Shown here one piece after another: positions 55,473-63,865 of a stretch of DNA of 64,000 bases (its first letter is position 1; each line of letters starts with the position of its first letter). The translations under genes were made by a program, and so were the position numbers. The stretch comes from AP-15 sp963698995 (GTDB lineage Bacteria; Pseudomonadota; Alphaproteobacteria; ATCC43930; CGMCC-115725): positions 1 through 64,000 of the forward strand of contig CAVOTD010000055.1 of assembly GCA_963698995.1 (NCBI GenBank), read 5' to 3'. The notes beneath the pieces were generated by a model. That model did no database searches, was not told the DNA's origin, and was given only the letters and a program-made list of their open reading frames with translations.

Positions 55473-56558
55473 ATGGACAGACGTGCGTTCTTGGCCGCCT
55501 CGGCGGCCACCGCGACTGCGGCCGCCGTAACGGCCGCCAACGCCGCCACTGAGGGTCCCTATGGGGAAACCGGGGTTCCACTGCGCAACGCAGAGAGGCT
55601 GCCGCTCGGTCCGCTGCCCAGCTCGCGCTATCCCGACACGCATATCGAAATCCTCGACAAGCGGTTCAAAGGCAGTGTCGGCACCGGCGCCGTGGAGCGG
55701 GTCGCCACCGGCTTTCGCTGGGCCGAGGGCCCGGCCTATTTCCGTGCCGGCCGCTACCTGATCTTCAGCGACATCCCAAACAACCGGCAGATGCGTCTGC
55801 TGGAGGACGACAATCACCTCAGCGTCTTCCGCACGCCGTCACTGAATTCCAACGGCAATACCGTCGACCCGCAGGGCCGCCTGGTCACCTGCGAGCATAG
55901 CGGCCGGCGCGTCACGCGCACCGAGCTCGACGGCACGGTCACCGTGATCGCCGACCGTTACAATGGCAAGCGGCTCAACTCGCCCAACGATGTCGTCGTG
56001 GGATCCAATGGCTCGATCTGGTTCACCGATCCGACTTACGGCATCAAGGGCAATTACGAGGGATTGCAGACCGAGCCGGAGCAGGACAAGCACAACGTCT
56101 TCCGCGTTGACGGCAAGACCGGGAATATCACGGTCGTGGTTGACGATTTCGTGCAGCCCAACGGCATTGCATTGTCGCCGGACGAAAAGCGGCTTTACGT
56201 GATCGATACCGGCATCACCGACGGCGGTCCGTCGCATATCCGCGTTTTCGATGTCGATATCGACGCCGGCAAGCTCAGCAACGGCAAGGTCTTCGCCGAG
56301 GGGTTCGCGCCCGGCCTGACGGACGGCATGCGATGCGATGTCGACGGGAACGTGTGGTGCAGCATGGGCTGGGCCGACCCGAAAGAGGACGGGGTGCGCT
56401 GCTACAACCCCGAGGGCCAGTTGCTCGGCAAGATCCACATCCCCGAGACTTGTGCCAACCTGACGTTCGGCGGGTTGCTGCGCAACCGGCTCTATATCTG
56501 CGGCAGCACGTCTCTCTATGCGTGCTATGTCAACACGCAGGGCGCACTGAAGCCGTAA
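55473..56558 (+). CDS. SMP-30/gluconolactonase family protein with Tat signal
   Basis: About 361 residues. A twin-arginine signal 'MDRRAFLAASAATATAAAV' sends the folded protein to the periplasm. The six-bladed propeller follows: 'GFRWAEGPAYFRAGRYLIFS' (metal Glu), 'LNSNGNTVDPQGRLVTCEHS', 'RLNSPNDVVVGSNGSIWFTD' (Asn and Asp ligands), 'QPNGIALSPDEKRLYVIDTG' and 'GMRCDVDGNVWCS'. It opens lactone rings of sugar acids or related esters using one divalent metal. GGAGG at 55464-55468 serves ATG 55473; ATG 55461 lies upstream of that site. Intact, probably in an operon with the crotonase gene. Confidence 0.9.
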   Translation: MDRRAFLAASAATATAAAVTAANAATEGPYGETGVPLRNAERLPLGPLPSSRYPDTHIEILDKRFKGSVGTGAVERVATGFRWAEGPAYFRAGRYLIFSDIPNNRQMRLLEDDNHLSVFRTPSLNSNGNTVDPQGRLVTCEHSGRRVTRTELDGTVTVIADRYNGKRLNSPNDVVVGSNGSIWFTDPTYGIKGNYEGLQTEPEQDKHNVFRVDGKTGNITVVVDDFVQPNGIALSPDEKRLYVIDTGITDGGPSHIRVFDVDIDAGKLSNGKVFAEGFAPGLTDGMRCDVDGNVWCSMGWADPKEDGVRCYNPEGQLLGKIHIPETCANLTFGGLLRNRLYICGSTSLYACYVNTQGALKP

Positions 56559-56563
56559 TCCGA

Positions 56564-56803
56564 TCAGCGGGGCGGTCTTGACGGCCCAGCGGCAGGCACT
56601 GGGAGCTGAGGCTGTTTGGGGCAATCGGGGCGGGGCAGGGCGCCGCGGCGATCCGGGGGCACCCGGCAATTGTCGACCCGCTGCGCGTCCGACGCCTTGT
56701 CCGACAAACGCTCCTTCAGGGTCTTGGCCTCTTCGGCCACGGCAGCGGCGGCCGCCAAGGTCAACGCCAGCGATACCGCGCAATGCAAAATCCGCCTGGT
56801 CAT
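56564..56803 (-). CDS. Small exported protein of unknown function
   Basis: 79 residues: a signal peptide 'MTRRILHCAVSLALTLAAAA', cleavage near 'AVAEEAK', then a charged, Pro-rich mature part ('TLKERLSDKASDAQRVDNCR', 'CPKQPQLPVPAAGPSRPP') with two Cys. Its ATG overlaps the alkB stop (ATGA), so the two are translationally coupled. No family recognised. Confidence 0.6.
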   Translation of the reverse strand: MTRRILHCAVSLALTLAAAAAVAEEAKTLKERLSDKASDAQRVDNCRVPPDRRGALPRPDCPKQPQLPVPAAGPSRPPR

Positions 56804-57477
56804 AGCGCCTTGCGAAAAGTCAGGTTGATCCGGCGCCGGCCGAGCAGCGGATCGTCGCCTTCGGCAAGCGGCGCCACCCCGTGATAGACGAGGCGGTTGG
56901 GACCGCCCCACACGACGACGTCGCCGCTCTCCAGCGGTATGCGGCGCGGCCGGTCGCCGCGGCTTTGGCCGCCGAACAGGAACACCGCCGGCAATCCGAG
57001 GGAGACCGACACGATCGGCGCCGTCATGTCGAGCTCGTTCTCGTCGCGGTGCAATGACAACCTTGTTCCGGGCTCGTAATGGTTGACCAGGCAGGCGTCG
57101 GGCGCGAACCCGGCAAAACCGGCCGCTTCCGCCGCCGCCGTGGCAAGGCCGAGAAACAAGGCCGGCATCGGTGGCCACGCCCGCCCGGTCAGCGGGTCGA
57201 CGCGATCATAGCGATAGCCTTTGCGATCGGTCACCCAGCCGGCTCGGCCGCAATTGGTCATCGCCACCGACATCCGGAACCCGCCGGGCGTGATCATATT
57301 ACGGAACGGCGCTGCCACGGCGATTTCCTCCACCGCCGCGAGCAGAGCCGCTTGCAGATCATGGGCGAAGCCGCGCAGCACGAGTGCTCTGTCGCCGATC
57401 CGCTCCGCCGGTTCGAGGGAGCTCAGGAGGTCGCGCAATCGCCCCTCAGGAGAGCGGGTTACACGCAGCGCTGCCAT
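56800..57477 (-). CDS. alkB: AlkB, alpha-ketoglutarate-dependent DNA repair dioxygenase
   Basis: About 225 residues that align along the whole length of E. coli AlkB: 'PFRNMITPGGFRMSVAMTNC', 'GRAGWVTDRKGYRYDRVDPL', 'FAPDACLVNHYEPGTRLSLH', iron ligands in 'LHRDENE' and 'VYHGVAPL', 'APIVSVSLGLPAVFLFGG' and the 2-oxoglutarate Arg in 'RRINLTFRK'. It removes alkyl groups from 1-methyladenine and 3-methylcytosine in DNA and RNA. Start ATG 57477 ('MAALRVTRSPEG') is preferred; the frame stays open upstream to 57576. No ada gene is nearby, so adaptive-response control cannot be judged. Confidence 0.93.
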   Translation of the reverse strand: MAALRVTRSPEGRLRDLLSSLEPAERIGDRALVLRGFAHDLQAALLAAVEEIAVAAPFRNMITPGGFRMSVAMTNCGRAGWVTDRKGYRYDRVDPLTGRAWPPMPALFLGLATAAAEAAGFAGFAPDACLVNHYEPGTRLSLHRDENELDMTAPIVSVSLGLPAVFLFGGQSRGDRPRRIPLESGDVVVWGGPNRLVYHGVAPLAEGDDPLLGRRRINLTFRKAL

Positions 57478-57630
57478 CCTCTGGCGCGCGCGCCGGCCAG
57501 CTGGTAATTGACATCGGTTCCGGCGATCACAACAAGCGCGCTTTGGCTCGACATTGGGAGTCACCGAGGCGATCATGTTACTGAACCCACCAAAAGCGAA
57601 GTGGGGCTAGTGGGTCAGTTTGCTAACCAG

Positions 57631-57915
57631 CTACCGCTGAGACAGGAGTCCCCTACGCTCCTCATATTCATGCCGATCTATCTCGCCGCGCGCGAAACGT
57701 TCGCTGAGGATTTCAAATGGCGATTGTCGCCGGCTGTCAGTACGCGAGTTCCGCTGTGTCTCTCTTGTCCCGCTGCGTATTAGCAGCATCGCCAAAGCGA
57801 CGATGCCGCCGATCACGACGATCGGCCAGAGCATCATCGGCAGAAACATCAGCCAGGACACTGTCCCGTCCCCGATGCTATTCCACCACTGCATGCAATC
57901 CCACCACGACCACAT
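57631..57915 (-). CDS. SHOCT-domain small membrane protein
   Basis: 94 residues: one or two hydrophobic helices ('SWLMFLPMMLWPIVVIGGIV', 'ALAMLLI') followed by a charged linker and a C-terminal SHOCT helix pair ('ILSERFARGEIDRHEYEER'). SHOCT tails mediate oligomerisation in many small membrane proteins. The start 'MWSWWDCMQWWNSIGDG' at 57915 looks natural. Function unknown. Confidence 0.78.
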   Translation of the reverse strand: MWSWWDCMQWWNSIGDGTVSWLMFLPMMLWPIVVIGGIVALAMLLIRSGTRETQRNSRTDSRRQSPFEILSERFARGEIDRHEYEERRGLLSQR

Positions 57916-57959
57916 GGTTAGCCTCCGTTCGCCTGCGAGCGCGAAGATTAGCACAGCCT

Positions 57960-58600
57960 GGACTTAAAGCGCGCCGCAGAATTAGCCAACCAACGTTTTG
58001 CCGCTGATCTTCGCCGACCGCGTAGCTTTCCCAAGCCTCGATTACCCGCACCCATATCGGTCAACGACCAAAGCTTGGCTGTCAGGCCAGCCGCCGTCGC
58101 AGGCGTCACCCGCAAGCTCCGGTGAATCCTTACAAAATTGTAATGCATGAAGCGGATCGCGACTGAATGCGCGTGGTTCTCAGCCTTTTTTGAGAAGCCG
58201 TTGCTCAACCGCGTGAACCTTCGCATCGACATTCTCATCGTCAAATTCTGCCGCTCGACGTAACTCGTCGAGATGTGCTTCAGGTCCGGGTCGCCAGAGC
58301 AACATAACGTTTTCATGCCTTGGATCTGAGCCGGCTGTACCCGCCCGCAGGATCAGGGACCTCGCCGTAGAGCTTCACGAGCTGCGCGTAATCAACATCG
58401 GCGCCAAAGCCGGCCTCGACCGCTTCGAGATATGCCCGGTGTCCATCGCTGGTGATCTGCGCCCGGTTCGCCAGCCGCCTTGATAGATCGCAGACGAATT
58501 CGATTGCGGTCGCTCCGCTCCGATAGCCGACACGCTATGACGGAATCAGCTTCGTCTCTGCGTCGAGTGCGTCCCACGTCCAAATGTCGCGAGTTCAAAC
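57960..58600 (-). pseudogene. IS1-type transposase remnant
   Basis: The C-terminal half of an IS1-family-type DDE transposase. The best part, 57948-58316, reads 'DPDLKHISTSYVERQNLTMR', 'MSMRRFTRLSNGFSKKAENH', 'AHSVAIRFMHYNFVRIHRSL' and 'RVTPATAAGL'. Upstream, in other frames, come 'DALDAETKLIPS', a TAG, 'SRRLANRAQITSDGHRAYLE' and 'VKLYGEVPDP'. The N-terminal zinc-finger and HTH part is missing, and there are at least two frameshifts and a stop, so it is inactive. I could not identify terminal inverted repeats. It separates the alkB region from the amidohydrolase gene at 58732. Confidence 0.82.
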
Positions 58601-58731
58601 TGGGACTCTACCGAAGTGGGCGGTCGCTTGACTAGCCCTCTGCCTGGTCCTACCGTTCACAAATCGACGTCAAGGGTTCATTTTGGCGCAACCGGCCGAA
58701 CGCAGTCGGCGACCAGCAGAGGAGGTCATTG

Positions 58732-59877
58732 ATGGCGGAGTACAAGTTGATCTCGGCGGATTCCCACATCGTCGAGCCGCCCGACATGTATACCGGGCGC
58801 ATCGAGCCGAGATTCCGCGATCGGGCGCCCAAGATGGAGCGGCGCAAGACGCCGAACGGCAGAGAATATGACGCCTGGATGCTCGACGGTATGCAGGTCG
58901 GGACGCTCGGGGCGGTCATGCAGGCCGGGCAGCGCTTTGAGGACCCCTCGCAGATCGATTTCCTCGGGGTCTGGGAGGATGTCCGCAAGGGCGGCTACGA
59001 CGCCCACGCAATGATCCGAGAGAATGAGGAAGACGGCGTGTGGGGGTCGTGCCTGCAGCCGAGCCAGGGCCTCTTCTGGTATCGCATCCCGGATGGCGAG
59101 TTGCTGACCGAGATTTGCCGCGTCTACAACGACTGGATCGTCGATTTCTGCAAGCCCTATCCCGAGCGCCTGAAGGGGATTGGCATGCTCAATGTCGACG
59201 ATGTCAACGAGGGCTGCCAGGAACTCGAGCGGTGCAAGAAACTAGGGCTCGTCGGAGCCTTCATCCCGGTGTCGCCGCTGCCGGACAAGCCCTATAGCCA
59301 TCCGATCTATGATCGCTTGTGGTGGACCGCCCAGGATCTCGGGGTGCCGTTGCTGCTGCACATCGCAACCCCGCGCAACGGTGTTCCCGGCAACGAATTC
59401 ACGATGAATGTCGCTGAGATGACCGGCGCCGGTCGCTCCACGACCGATTACTGGGTGCGCTACTCGCTGTCCTCGATGCTGTTCGCTGGCGTATTCGACC
59501 GGTATCCGCGACTGAAGGTCGGTTCGGTCGAGCACGAGACGGCGTGGATCCCGCACTGGCTGCAGCAGATGGATTTCACCTACCGCGAGCGGCCGGTCTT
59601 CACCAAGGGCTGGAAGTCGCGCGAGGGCCTGCTGCCGAGCGATTACTGGCGGCGCAACATGTTCGTCGAGTTCATGGAAGACGAGCTCGGCGTGCAAATG
59701 CGCGACAGGATCGGGGTCGAGACGATGCTGTGGGGCAGCGATTTCCCGCACGCCGAGTCGACCTGGCCGAAGTCACAGGACTTCCTGGGACGGATATTTA
59801 ACGGGGTTCCCGAGGCAGATCGCCGCGCGATAACGTCGGACAACGCGGCGAAGCTGTTCGGGTTCAGGCCGAACTGA
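58732..59877 (+). CDS. Amidohydrolase (ACMSD-like, amidohydrolase-2)
   Basis: An intact protein of about 381 residues. N-terminal metal pair in 'YKLISADSHIVEPPDMYTGR', then 'YNDWIVDFCKPYPERLKGIG', 'DLGVPLLLHIATPRNG' (His ligand), 'LKVGSVEHETAWIPHWLQQM' and 'TMLWGSDFPHAESTWPKSQD' with the catalytic Asp. It is the same superfamily as 23501-25813 but clearly a different subgroup ('D-S-H' instead of 'D-T-H', shorter linkers). Likely decarboxylase or hydrolase in ring-acid catabolism. The ribosome site GGAGG at 58721-58725 favours ATG 58732. A Rieske ferredoxin gene follows. Confidence 0.9.
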   Translation: MAEYKLISADSHIVEPPDMYTGRIEPRFRDRAPKMERRKTPNGREYDAWMLDGMQVGTLGAVMQAGQRFEDPSQIDFLGVWEDVRKGGYDAHAMIRENEEDGVWGSCLQPSQGLFWYRIPDGELLTEICRVYNDWIVDFCKPYPERLKGIGMLNVDDVNEGCQELERCKKLGLVGAFIPVSPLPDKPYSHPIYDRLWWTAQDLGVPLLLHIATPRNGVPGNEFTMNVAEMTGAGRSTTDYWVRYSLSSMLFAGVFDRYPRLKVGSVEHETAWIPHWLQQMDFTYRERPVFTKGWKSREGLLPSDYWRRNMFVEFMEDELGVQMRDRIGVETMLWGSDFPHAESTWPKSQDFLGRIFNGVPEADRRAITSDNAAKLFGFRPN

Positions 59878-59894
59878 CCGCGAAGCCTGATCTT

Positions 59895-59925
59895 GGCGCT
59901 CTCCTCGGATTGCGGGGAGAGCGCC
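59895..59925 (+). terminator. Hairpin after the amidohydrolase gene
   Basis: GGCGCTCTCC, an 11-base loop, then GGAGAGCGCC; a perfect 10-bp GC-rich stem 18 bases after the stop. There is no T-run, so it may be an attenuating or 3'-protecting hairpin rather than a full terminator. Confidence 0.5.
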
Positions 59926-59954
59926 CGCACTGGGTAAATTGCCGGTAAATTGCG

Positions 59955-60260
59955 ATGCTCGATGGGCTCGTTCCCGTCGCCAAAACCGACGAATTGTCGC
60001 CGGGCCGGATGAAATGGGTCGCGGTCGATGGCGAGCGGTTGGTATTGGCCAATGTGGAGGGCACATTCTACGCGATCAGCGACGTTTGCGGGCATCGCAA
60101 TGCGCCGCTGTCACGGGGCAAACTCCAAGGATATCTGATCGAATGCCCGTTGCACTTCGCGCAGTTCGATCTGCGCACCGGCGAATTGGTGAACGGCCCC
60201 GTGTCGACCGCAGTGCCGATCTATGAGGTGCGCGTCGAGGGCGATACCGTATACATCTAA
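59955..60260 (+). CDS. Rieske [2Fe-2S] ferredoxin
   Basis: 101 residues with both cluster motifs: 'CGHRNAPLSRGKLQG' (C-x-H) and 'ECPLHFAQFDLRTGEL' (C-x-x-H). This small soluble type feeds electrons to ring-hydroxylating dioxygenases or similar oxygenases; a terminal oxygenase is not in the window. It lies 78 bases after the amidohydrolase gene, with a hairpin between, so partial co-transcription is possible. Intact. Confidence 0.9.
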   Translation: MLDGLVPVAKTDELSPGRMKWVAVDGERLVLANVEGTFYAISDVCGHRNAPLSRGKLQGYLIECPLHFAQFDLRTGELVNGPVSTAVPIYEVRVEGDTVYI

Positions 60261-60340
60261 ACGATAGCGTCAAAGTTGACTTGCTGAAGGCCAACAGACC
60301 GTGCGGCGCCCCTGGCGGGGCGCCGACGCCGGGATACGCC

Positions 60341-60718
60341 TCAGATCGGCGGCATCCAATACTGGTCGATGCGGCCGGTGTAGCCCCGGTCGGACCAGTT
60401 CGGCACGTCGCGCGACGTATAGTTCGGGGCTCTTTCAAGCCGGCCGCGATCGAGATCGACGACGTAACCGCCCAAACGGGTATCGTAGGTGAGCATCTTC
60501 CAGGGCAAGGGGTAATAGCTCTCGCCGATGCCGAGAAAGCCACCGAAAGACATCACCGCATAGACAACGTGGCCGGTATATTTGTCGATCATCAGGTGAT
60601 GCACCGTGCCCAAGCGCTCGCCTCTGCGATCATAGACAGCGGTGCCGTCGACTTTCTCCGAGGAGATCAGCCGATCCGTTTCGTCGACGCCGGCGGTAAC
60701 GGTTGTCGCATCATTCAT
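60341..60718 (-). CDS. PRC-barrel domain protein
   Basis: 125 residues: 'LISSEKVDGTAVYDRRGERL', 'GTVHHLMIDKYTGHVVYAVM', 'FGGFLGIGESYYPLPWKMLT' and 'YDTRLGGYVVDLDRGRLERA'. This is the stand-alone PRC-barrel type common in alphaproteobacteria, linked to stress or RNA- and membrane-associated roles that are not well defined. Cytoplasmic, intact. A C-terminal aromatic stretch ('GYTGRIDQYWMPPI') follows the domain. Confidence 0.88.
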   Translation of the reverse strand: MNDATTVTAGVDETDRLISSEKVDGTAVYDRRGERLGTVHHLMIDKYTGHVVYAVMSFGGFLGIGESYYPLPWKMLTYDTRLGGYVVDLDRGRLERAPNYTSRDVPNWSDRGYTGRIDQYWMPPI

Positions 60719-60816
60719 CTCGTTGTCTCCTTTCAGCCGTAGATGAAAGACAAACGAGTTGTTTCAGATGTGGGTTCCGAGGTTTCGTAAAAATCGGACA
60801 CTGGAACCGGGTGTAA

Positions 60817-61757
60817 TCAGCCCAGGTTTTGCGGTCGGTGACGTCTGACAGCTTCCGGATTGGTTAAATCGGCGCCCATATAGATCCCGCGTTCCCATTT
60901 TCTCTTCAGCGGATCTACCACCTGTAAAGACATCCGGCCGATGCGCTCGATCTCGATTTCGACGGTTTCGCCATCCTGCAGCGCGCCGAGCCCCTCGTGG
61001 TTGGTGCCGCAGGCGATCAGGTCGCCGGTGTTTAGCGTCATGATCGTCGAGGCGAATTCGACGAGCTCCGGCACCCGGTGCTCCATGTCGTCGGTGTTGT
61101 AGTTGTGCCGCAGCTGGCCGTCGTTCCAGAAGCGCACGACCAGATCGTTGGGCTCGGCGATCTCGTCGGCCGTCGCGATGCACGGGCCGATCGGCGCGAA
61201 GGTGTCGAACGACTTGCCGAGCCAGCTGCCGGCCTTCCAGGTACGCCTGCCCTCGCCGCGGGCCGATACGTCGATCAGGCAGGTATAGCCAAAGACGGCG
61301 CTTCGCCAATTCGCCGCGTCGACTTTCTTGGCCGGGCCTTTGATCACCAGTGCCAGCTCGGCTTCGTGCATGAAGATCCACGGCTCGGTGAACTCGGGCA
61401 GCACGATCGTGTCGCCCGGCCCGACCACCGCCTCCGGATTTTTCAAGAACATATTGAGCGGGCGCGCCTCGCGCTGCGCGTGCTCCCAGTAATTGGCGAT
61501 GCAGCACAGGATCTTACCCGGCCGCGGCAAGGGCGCCCGCAGGCGCACCGCGGCCAGCGGCACGGCCTCGCCCTGAGCGGCCTGCCGCTCGCGAGAGCCG
61601 GCCGCAGTCCGTCAAACGCGTCGATCAGGTGTTGCATCGTCAATTGCGGTGTATAGCTGCTCTCGACCATGCCGGCGGCGCTGACCACGCCGCGCTCGGT
61701 CAACAGCCCCGGCACCGGCTCGACCTGTTCGGAGGTCTCGAAAAGCACCAGCTTCAT
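60817..61757 (-). CDS. Fumarylacetoacetate hydrolase family protein, frameshifted near 61595
   Basis: The N-terminal domain 'MKLVLFETSEQVEPVPGLLT' and 'TMQHLIDAFDGLRPAL' is in one frame. At about 61595 it passes into another: 'VPLAAVRLRAPLPRPGKILC', 'IANYWEHAQ', then the catalytic FAH barrel 'FTEPWIFMHEAELALVIKGP' (Glu metal ligands), 'VFGYTCLIDVSARGEGRRTW', 'GKSFDTFAPIGPCI' and 'LNTGDLIACGTNHEGLGALQ'. About 313 residues repaired. The family cleaves C-C bonds of diketo acids or isomerises and hydrates ring-cleavage products. It is divergent from the TauD gene and fits with the window's aromatic-type enzymes. Confidence 0.88.
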
Positions 61758-61884
61758 GACGCTCTCCCTATTGCGCCGTCGAGATTAGCGGCTTCGGCGC
61801 ATGGCAACCATCGCGATTCTCGGTGTTGACAGCGCGCTGAGCCCAAGCGGACGATCGTCGAATTGCCGATTTCAGGAGCGATCG

Positions 61885-62739
61885 ATGGTCGAAATTCGCC
61901 GCATGGGCCCGCAGATCGGGGTCGAAGTCACCGGTGTCGATGTCAAGACGCTCGACGATGCCGGGTTCGCCCCAATCTATCAGGCCTGGCTCGACCACAA
62001 CATCCTCGTGGTGCGCGACCAGCAGCTCGAGATCCGCGATTTCCTGCGCTACAGCCGCCGTTTCGGCCCGGTCGTCCCGCATCCGTCGAAATCGACGCGC
62101 CACCCCGAGATTCCCGAGATCACGATGCTCGGGATCAACAAGTTCGATGCCGACGGCGTGCTCAACGACGCGATCTATCGGCGCGGCGCCGAGGGTTGGC
62201 ATACCGACGGGGCCTATAATCAGGAGCCGTTCAAGGCAACCCAGCTCTATGCGCTCGCCGTTCCGAGCCGAGGCGGCGACACTTTGTTCGCCAATGGCTA
62301 CGCCGCTTATGACGCGCTTTCCGAGCGGCTGAAGCAGCGTCTCGATGGAGTGATGGGAGCCTTTGCCTATGGCGGCCGCCGCGGTGGCTCGGCGCTGCTC
62401 GACAAGGAGGATCAGGACTGGAAGCCGGTGTTTCATCCGATCATCCGGACCCACCCCGAAACCGGGCACAAATCGCTCTACTTCGATCCCGGAAAGATCG
62501 TCGATATCGTCGGCGCCGATCGCAGCGAGAGCGATGCTTTGATCACCGAGCTTAGCGGCTACATGATCCAGCCCGACGCCGAATACCGCCACAAATGGCG
62601 CAAAGGCGACATCGTCATCTGGGACAACCGCTGCTCGTACCACAAAGCGGCTGGCGACTACCCGCCCGAGGAGGACCGCATCCATTGGCGGGTTTCGATC
62701 AACGATTACGGCGCCGAAGCCCAAGCCGCCGCGGAGTAG
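61885..62739 (+). CDS. TauD/TfdA family 2-oxoglutarate dioxygenase
   Basis: An intact protein of about 284 residues. N-terminal 'MGPQIGVEVTGVDVKTLDDA', iron ligands His and Asp in 'AEGWHTDGAYNQEPFKATQL' and the distal His in 'WDNRCSYHKAAGDYPPE', and the 2-oxoglutarate Arg in 'DRIHWRVSIND'. It hydroxylates or cleaves a small sulfonate, ether or related acid using Fe(II) and O2; the substrate cannot be fixed. Start ATG 61885 has CAGGAG just upstream; an in-frame start at 61801 adds 28 non-family residues. A decayed paralogue follows directly. Confidence 0.9.
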   Translation: MVEIRRMGPQIGVEVTGVDVKTLDDAGFAPIYQAWLDHNILVVRDQQLEIRDFLRYSRRFGPVVPHPSKSTRHPEIPEITMLGINKFDADGVLNDAIYRRGAEGWHTDGAYNQEPFKATQLYALAVPSRGGDTLFANGYAAYDALSERLKQRLDGVMGAFAYGGRRGGSALLDKEDQDWKPVFHPIIRTHPETGHKSLYFDPGKIVDIVGADRSESDALITELSGYMIQPDAEYRHKWRKGDIVIWDNRCSYHKAAGDYPPEEDRIHWRVSINDYGAEAQAAAE

Positions 62740-62757
62740 CGCCGAGGACTATCGACA

Positions 62758-63317
62758 TATTGCTGTTTGAGGCCGGGCTCGGCGCCGACATCCGCGGGGT
62801 CGACATCGGCCGGCCGCTTGCCGAGTTTGAGCGCGACCGGATCCGCAACGCCTGGCTCGATCATTTGTGCTGCGCTTTCGCGAGCGGCCGATCAGCAACC
62901 AGCGGCACATGCGCCCGCCCGCCAGTCTACTGCGATCGCTCGAAATCCTGGGGGAAGGTGGCCTACGAGACCTTGCCCGGGGAGATCCAGACGCGCATTG
63001 CCGGGATGAAGGGGTCCACGCCCCGTCTTCGACCTGACGAAAGTGCCGGGCCGTCACTAGCCGCTCGTTTGCGCACACCCCGAGACTGGACGCAAGGCGC
63101 TGTTTCCTCGGGGCGCCGCATCAATTCCTACATCATCGGCTTGGCGGCCGAGGAGAGCGAGCGCCTCTTGGACTTCCTATGGGCGTACGCGGCGCAGCCG
63201 CAATTCACCTGCCGTCAGGATCGGCGCATCCGCAATTTGGTGTGGCGGGACAGCCGCTGCGCCGAGCACCGCCGGGACGTGCGCCCGTCGCCGCAGTCTG
63301 AAGCGACGGGCATTTAG
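62758..63317 (+). pseudogene. Decayed TauD/TfdA paralogue with internal deletion
   Basis: The N-terminal part reads 'FEAGLGADIRGVDIGRPLAE' and 'FERDRIRNAWLDHL', as in TauD. After a frame break comes 'SWGKVAYETLPGEIQTRIAG'. The middle with the iron motif HxD is absent. The C-terminal part resumes with 'GLAAEESERLLDFLWAYAAQ', 'PQFTCRQDRRIRNLVW' and 'SRCAEHRRD'. Several changes hit conserved residues (for example W-D-N-R is read as W-R-D-S-R). It is a dead copy adjacent to an intact family member, 18 bases away. Confidence 0.72.
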
Positions 63318-63544
63318 CGAGACCGAGAGCGGGCGATCGATTTTATAACGCGCCCCGGCCGCCCTGAAGCTTCGGCAATGCTGCGGTCTTGCCTCTCGAT
63401 GCAGGACTTCGCGTTCGTGTCCCCGTCCAGGCCACCAACTTCCGCGCTCGGCACTTTACGGTTCGAACTCCGCCCACCGTCCTCATAGAGGACGTCGAAA
63501 AACACGAAACCGCCGCCGCTGCTCGCCTTCCCGCGTCTGGCCAT
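63314..63544 (-). CDS. Small basic unknown protein
   Basis: 76 residues: 'MARRGKASSGGGFVFFDVLY', 'EDGGRSSNRKVPSAEVGGLD' and 'GDTNAKSCIERQDRSIAEAS', then a basic tail. The 'F-V-F-F-D-V-L-Y-E-D-G-x-R-S-S-N-R-K-V' block is a recurring small-protein pattern in alphaproteobacteria. No function known. It ends at the remnant of the TauD copy. Confidence 0.65.
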   Translation of the reverse strand: MARRGKASSGGGFVFFDVLYEDGGRSSNRKVPSAEVGGLDGDTNAKSCIERQDRSIAEASGRPGRVIKSIARSRSR

Positions 63545-63658
63545 CTTTCACCGCAATAGATAGATCGAGATTGGACCTGCCGCGCGCAGGCAAGCCTGGC
63601 ATCGGCATCTCCTCAGCCTAACAATCGGGCCGGCTGGAAAAGGACGGCCGTCTTGGGA

Positions 63659-63865
63659 CTACACTTTGAGGGTCCTATCGACCACCCGGTAAGTCTTCAG
63701 CCCGAGGCCGCGAGCCAAATCTTTGGCTCGTTTCTTGGCATCTTCTTTGTCGTCCACCAGAAATGTGTCCGGCAGTCCGACAGCGCTGCCGCCTTGGTCA
63801 TCGCGCTTGGAGATCGTTGCGCGAAAACCGGCTCCAGCCTGTTGGATCGTCAATCGAATGATCAT
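63659..63865 (-). CDS. Small unknown protein
   Basis: 68 residues from ATG 63865: 'MIIRLTIQQAGAGFRATISK', 'RDDQGGSAVGLPDTFLVDDK' and 'EDAKKRAKDLARGLGLKTYR', ending 'VVDRTLKV'. It looks like a small alpha/beta domain with a basic helix. A longer frame starts at 63937 but adds a non-conserved basic stretch. Function unknown. Confidence 0.5.
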   Translation of the reverse strand: MIIRLTIQQAGAGFRATISKRDDQGGSAVGLPDTFLVDDKEDAKKRAKDLARGLGLKTYRVVDRTLKV

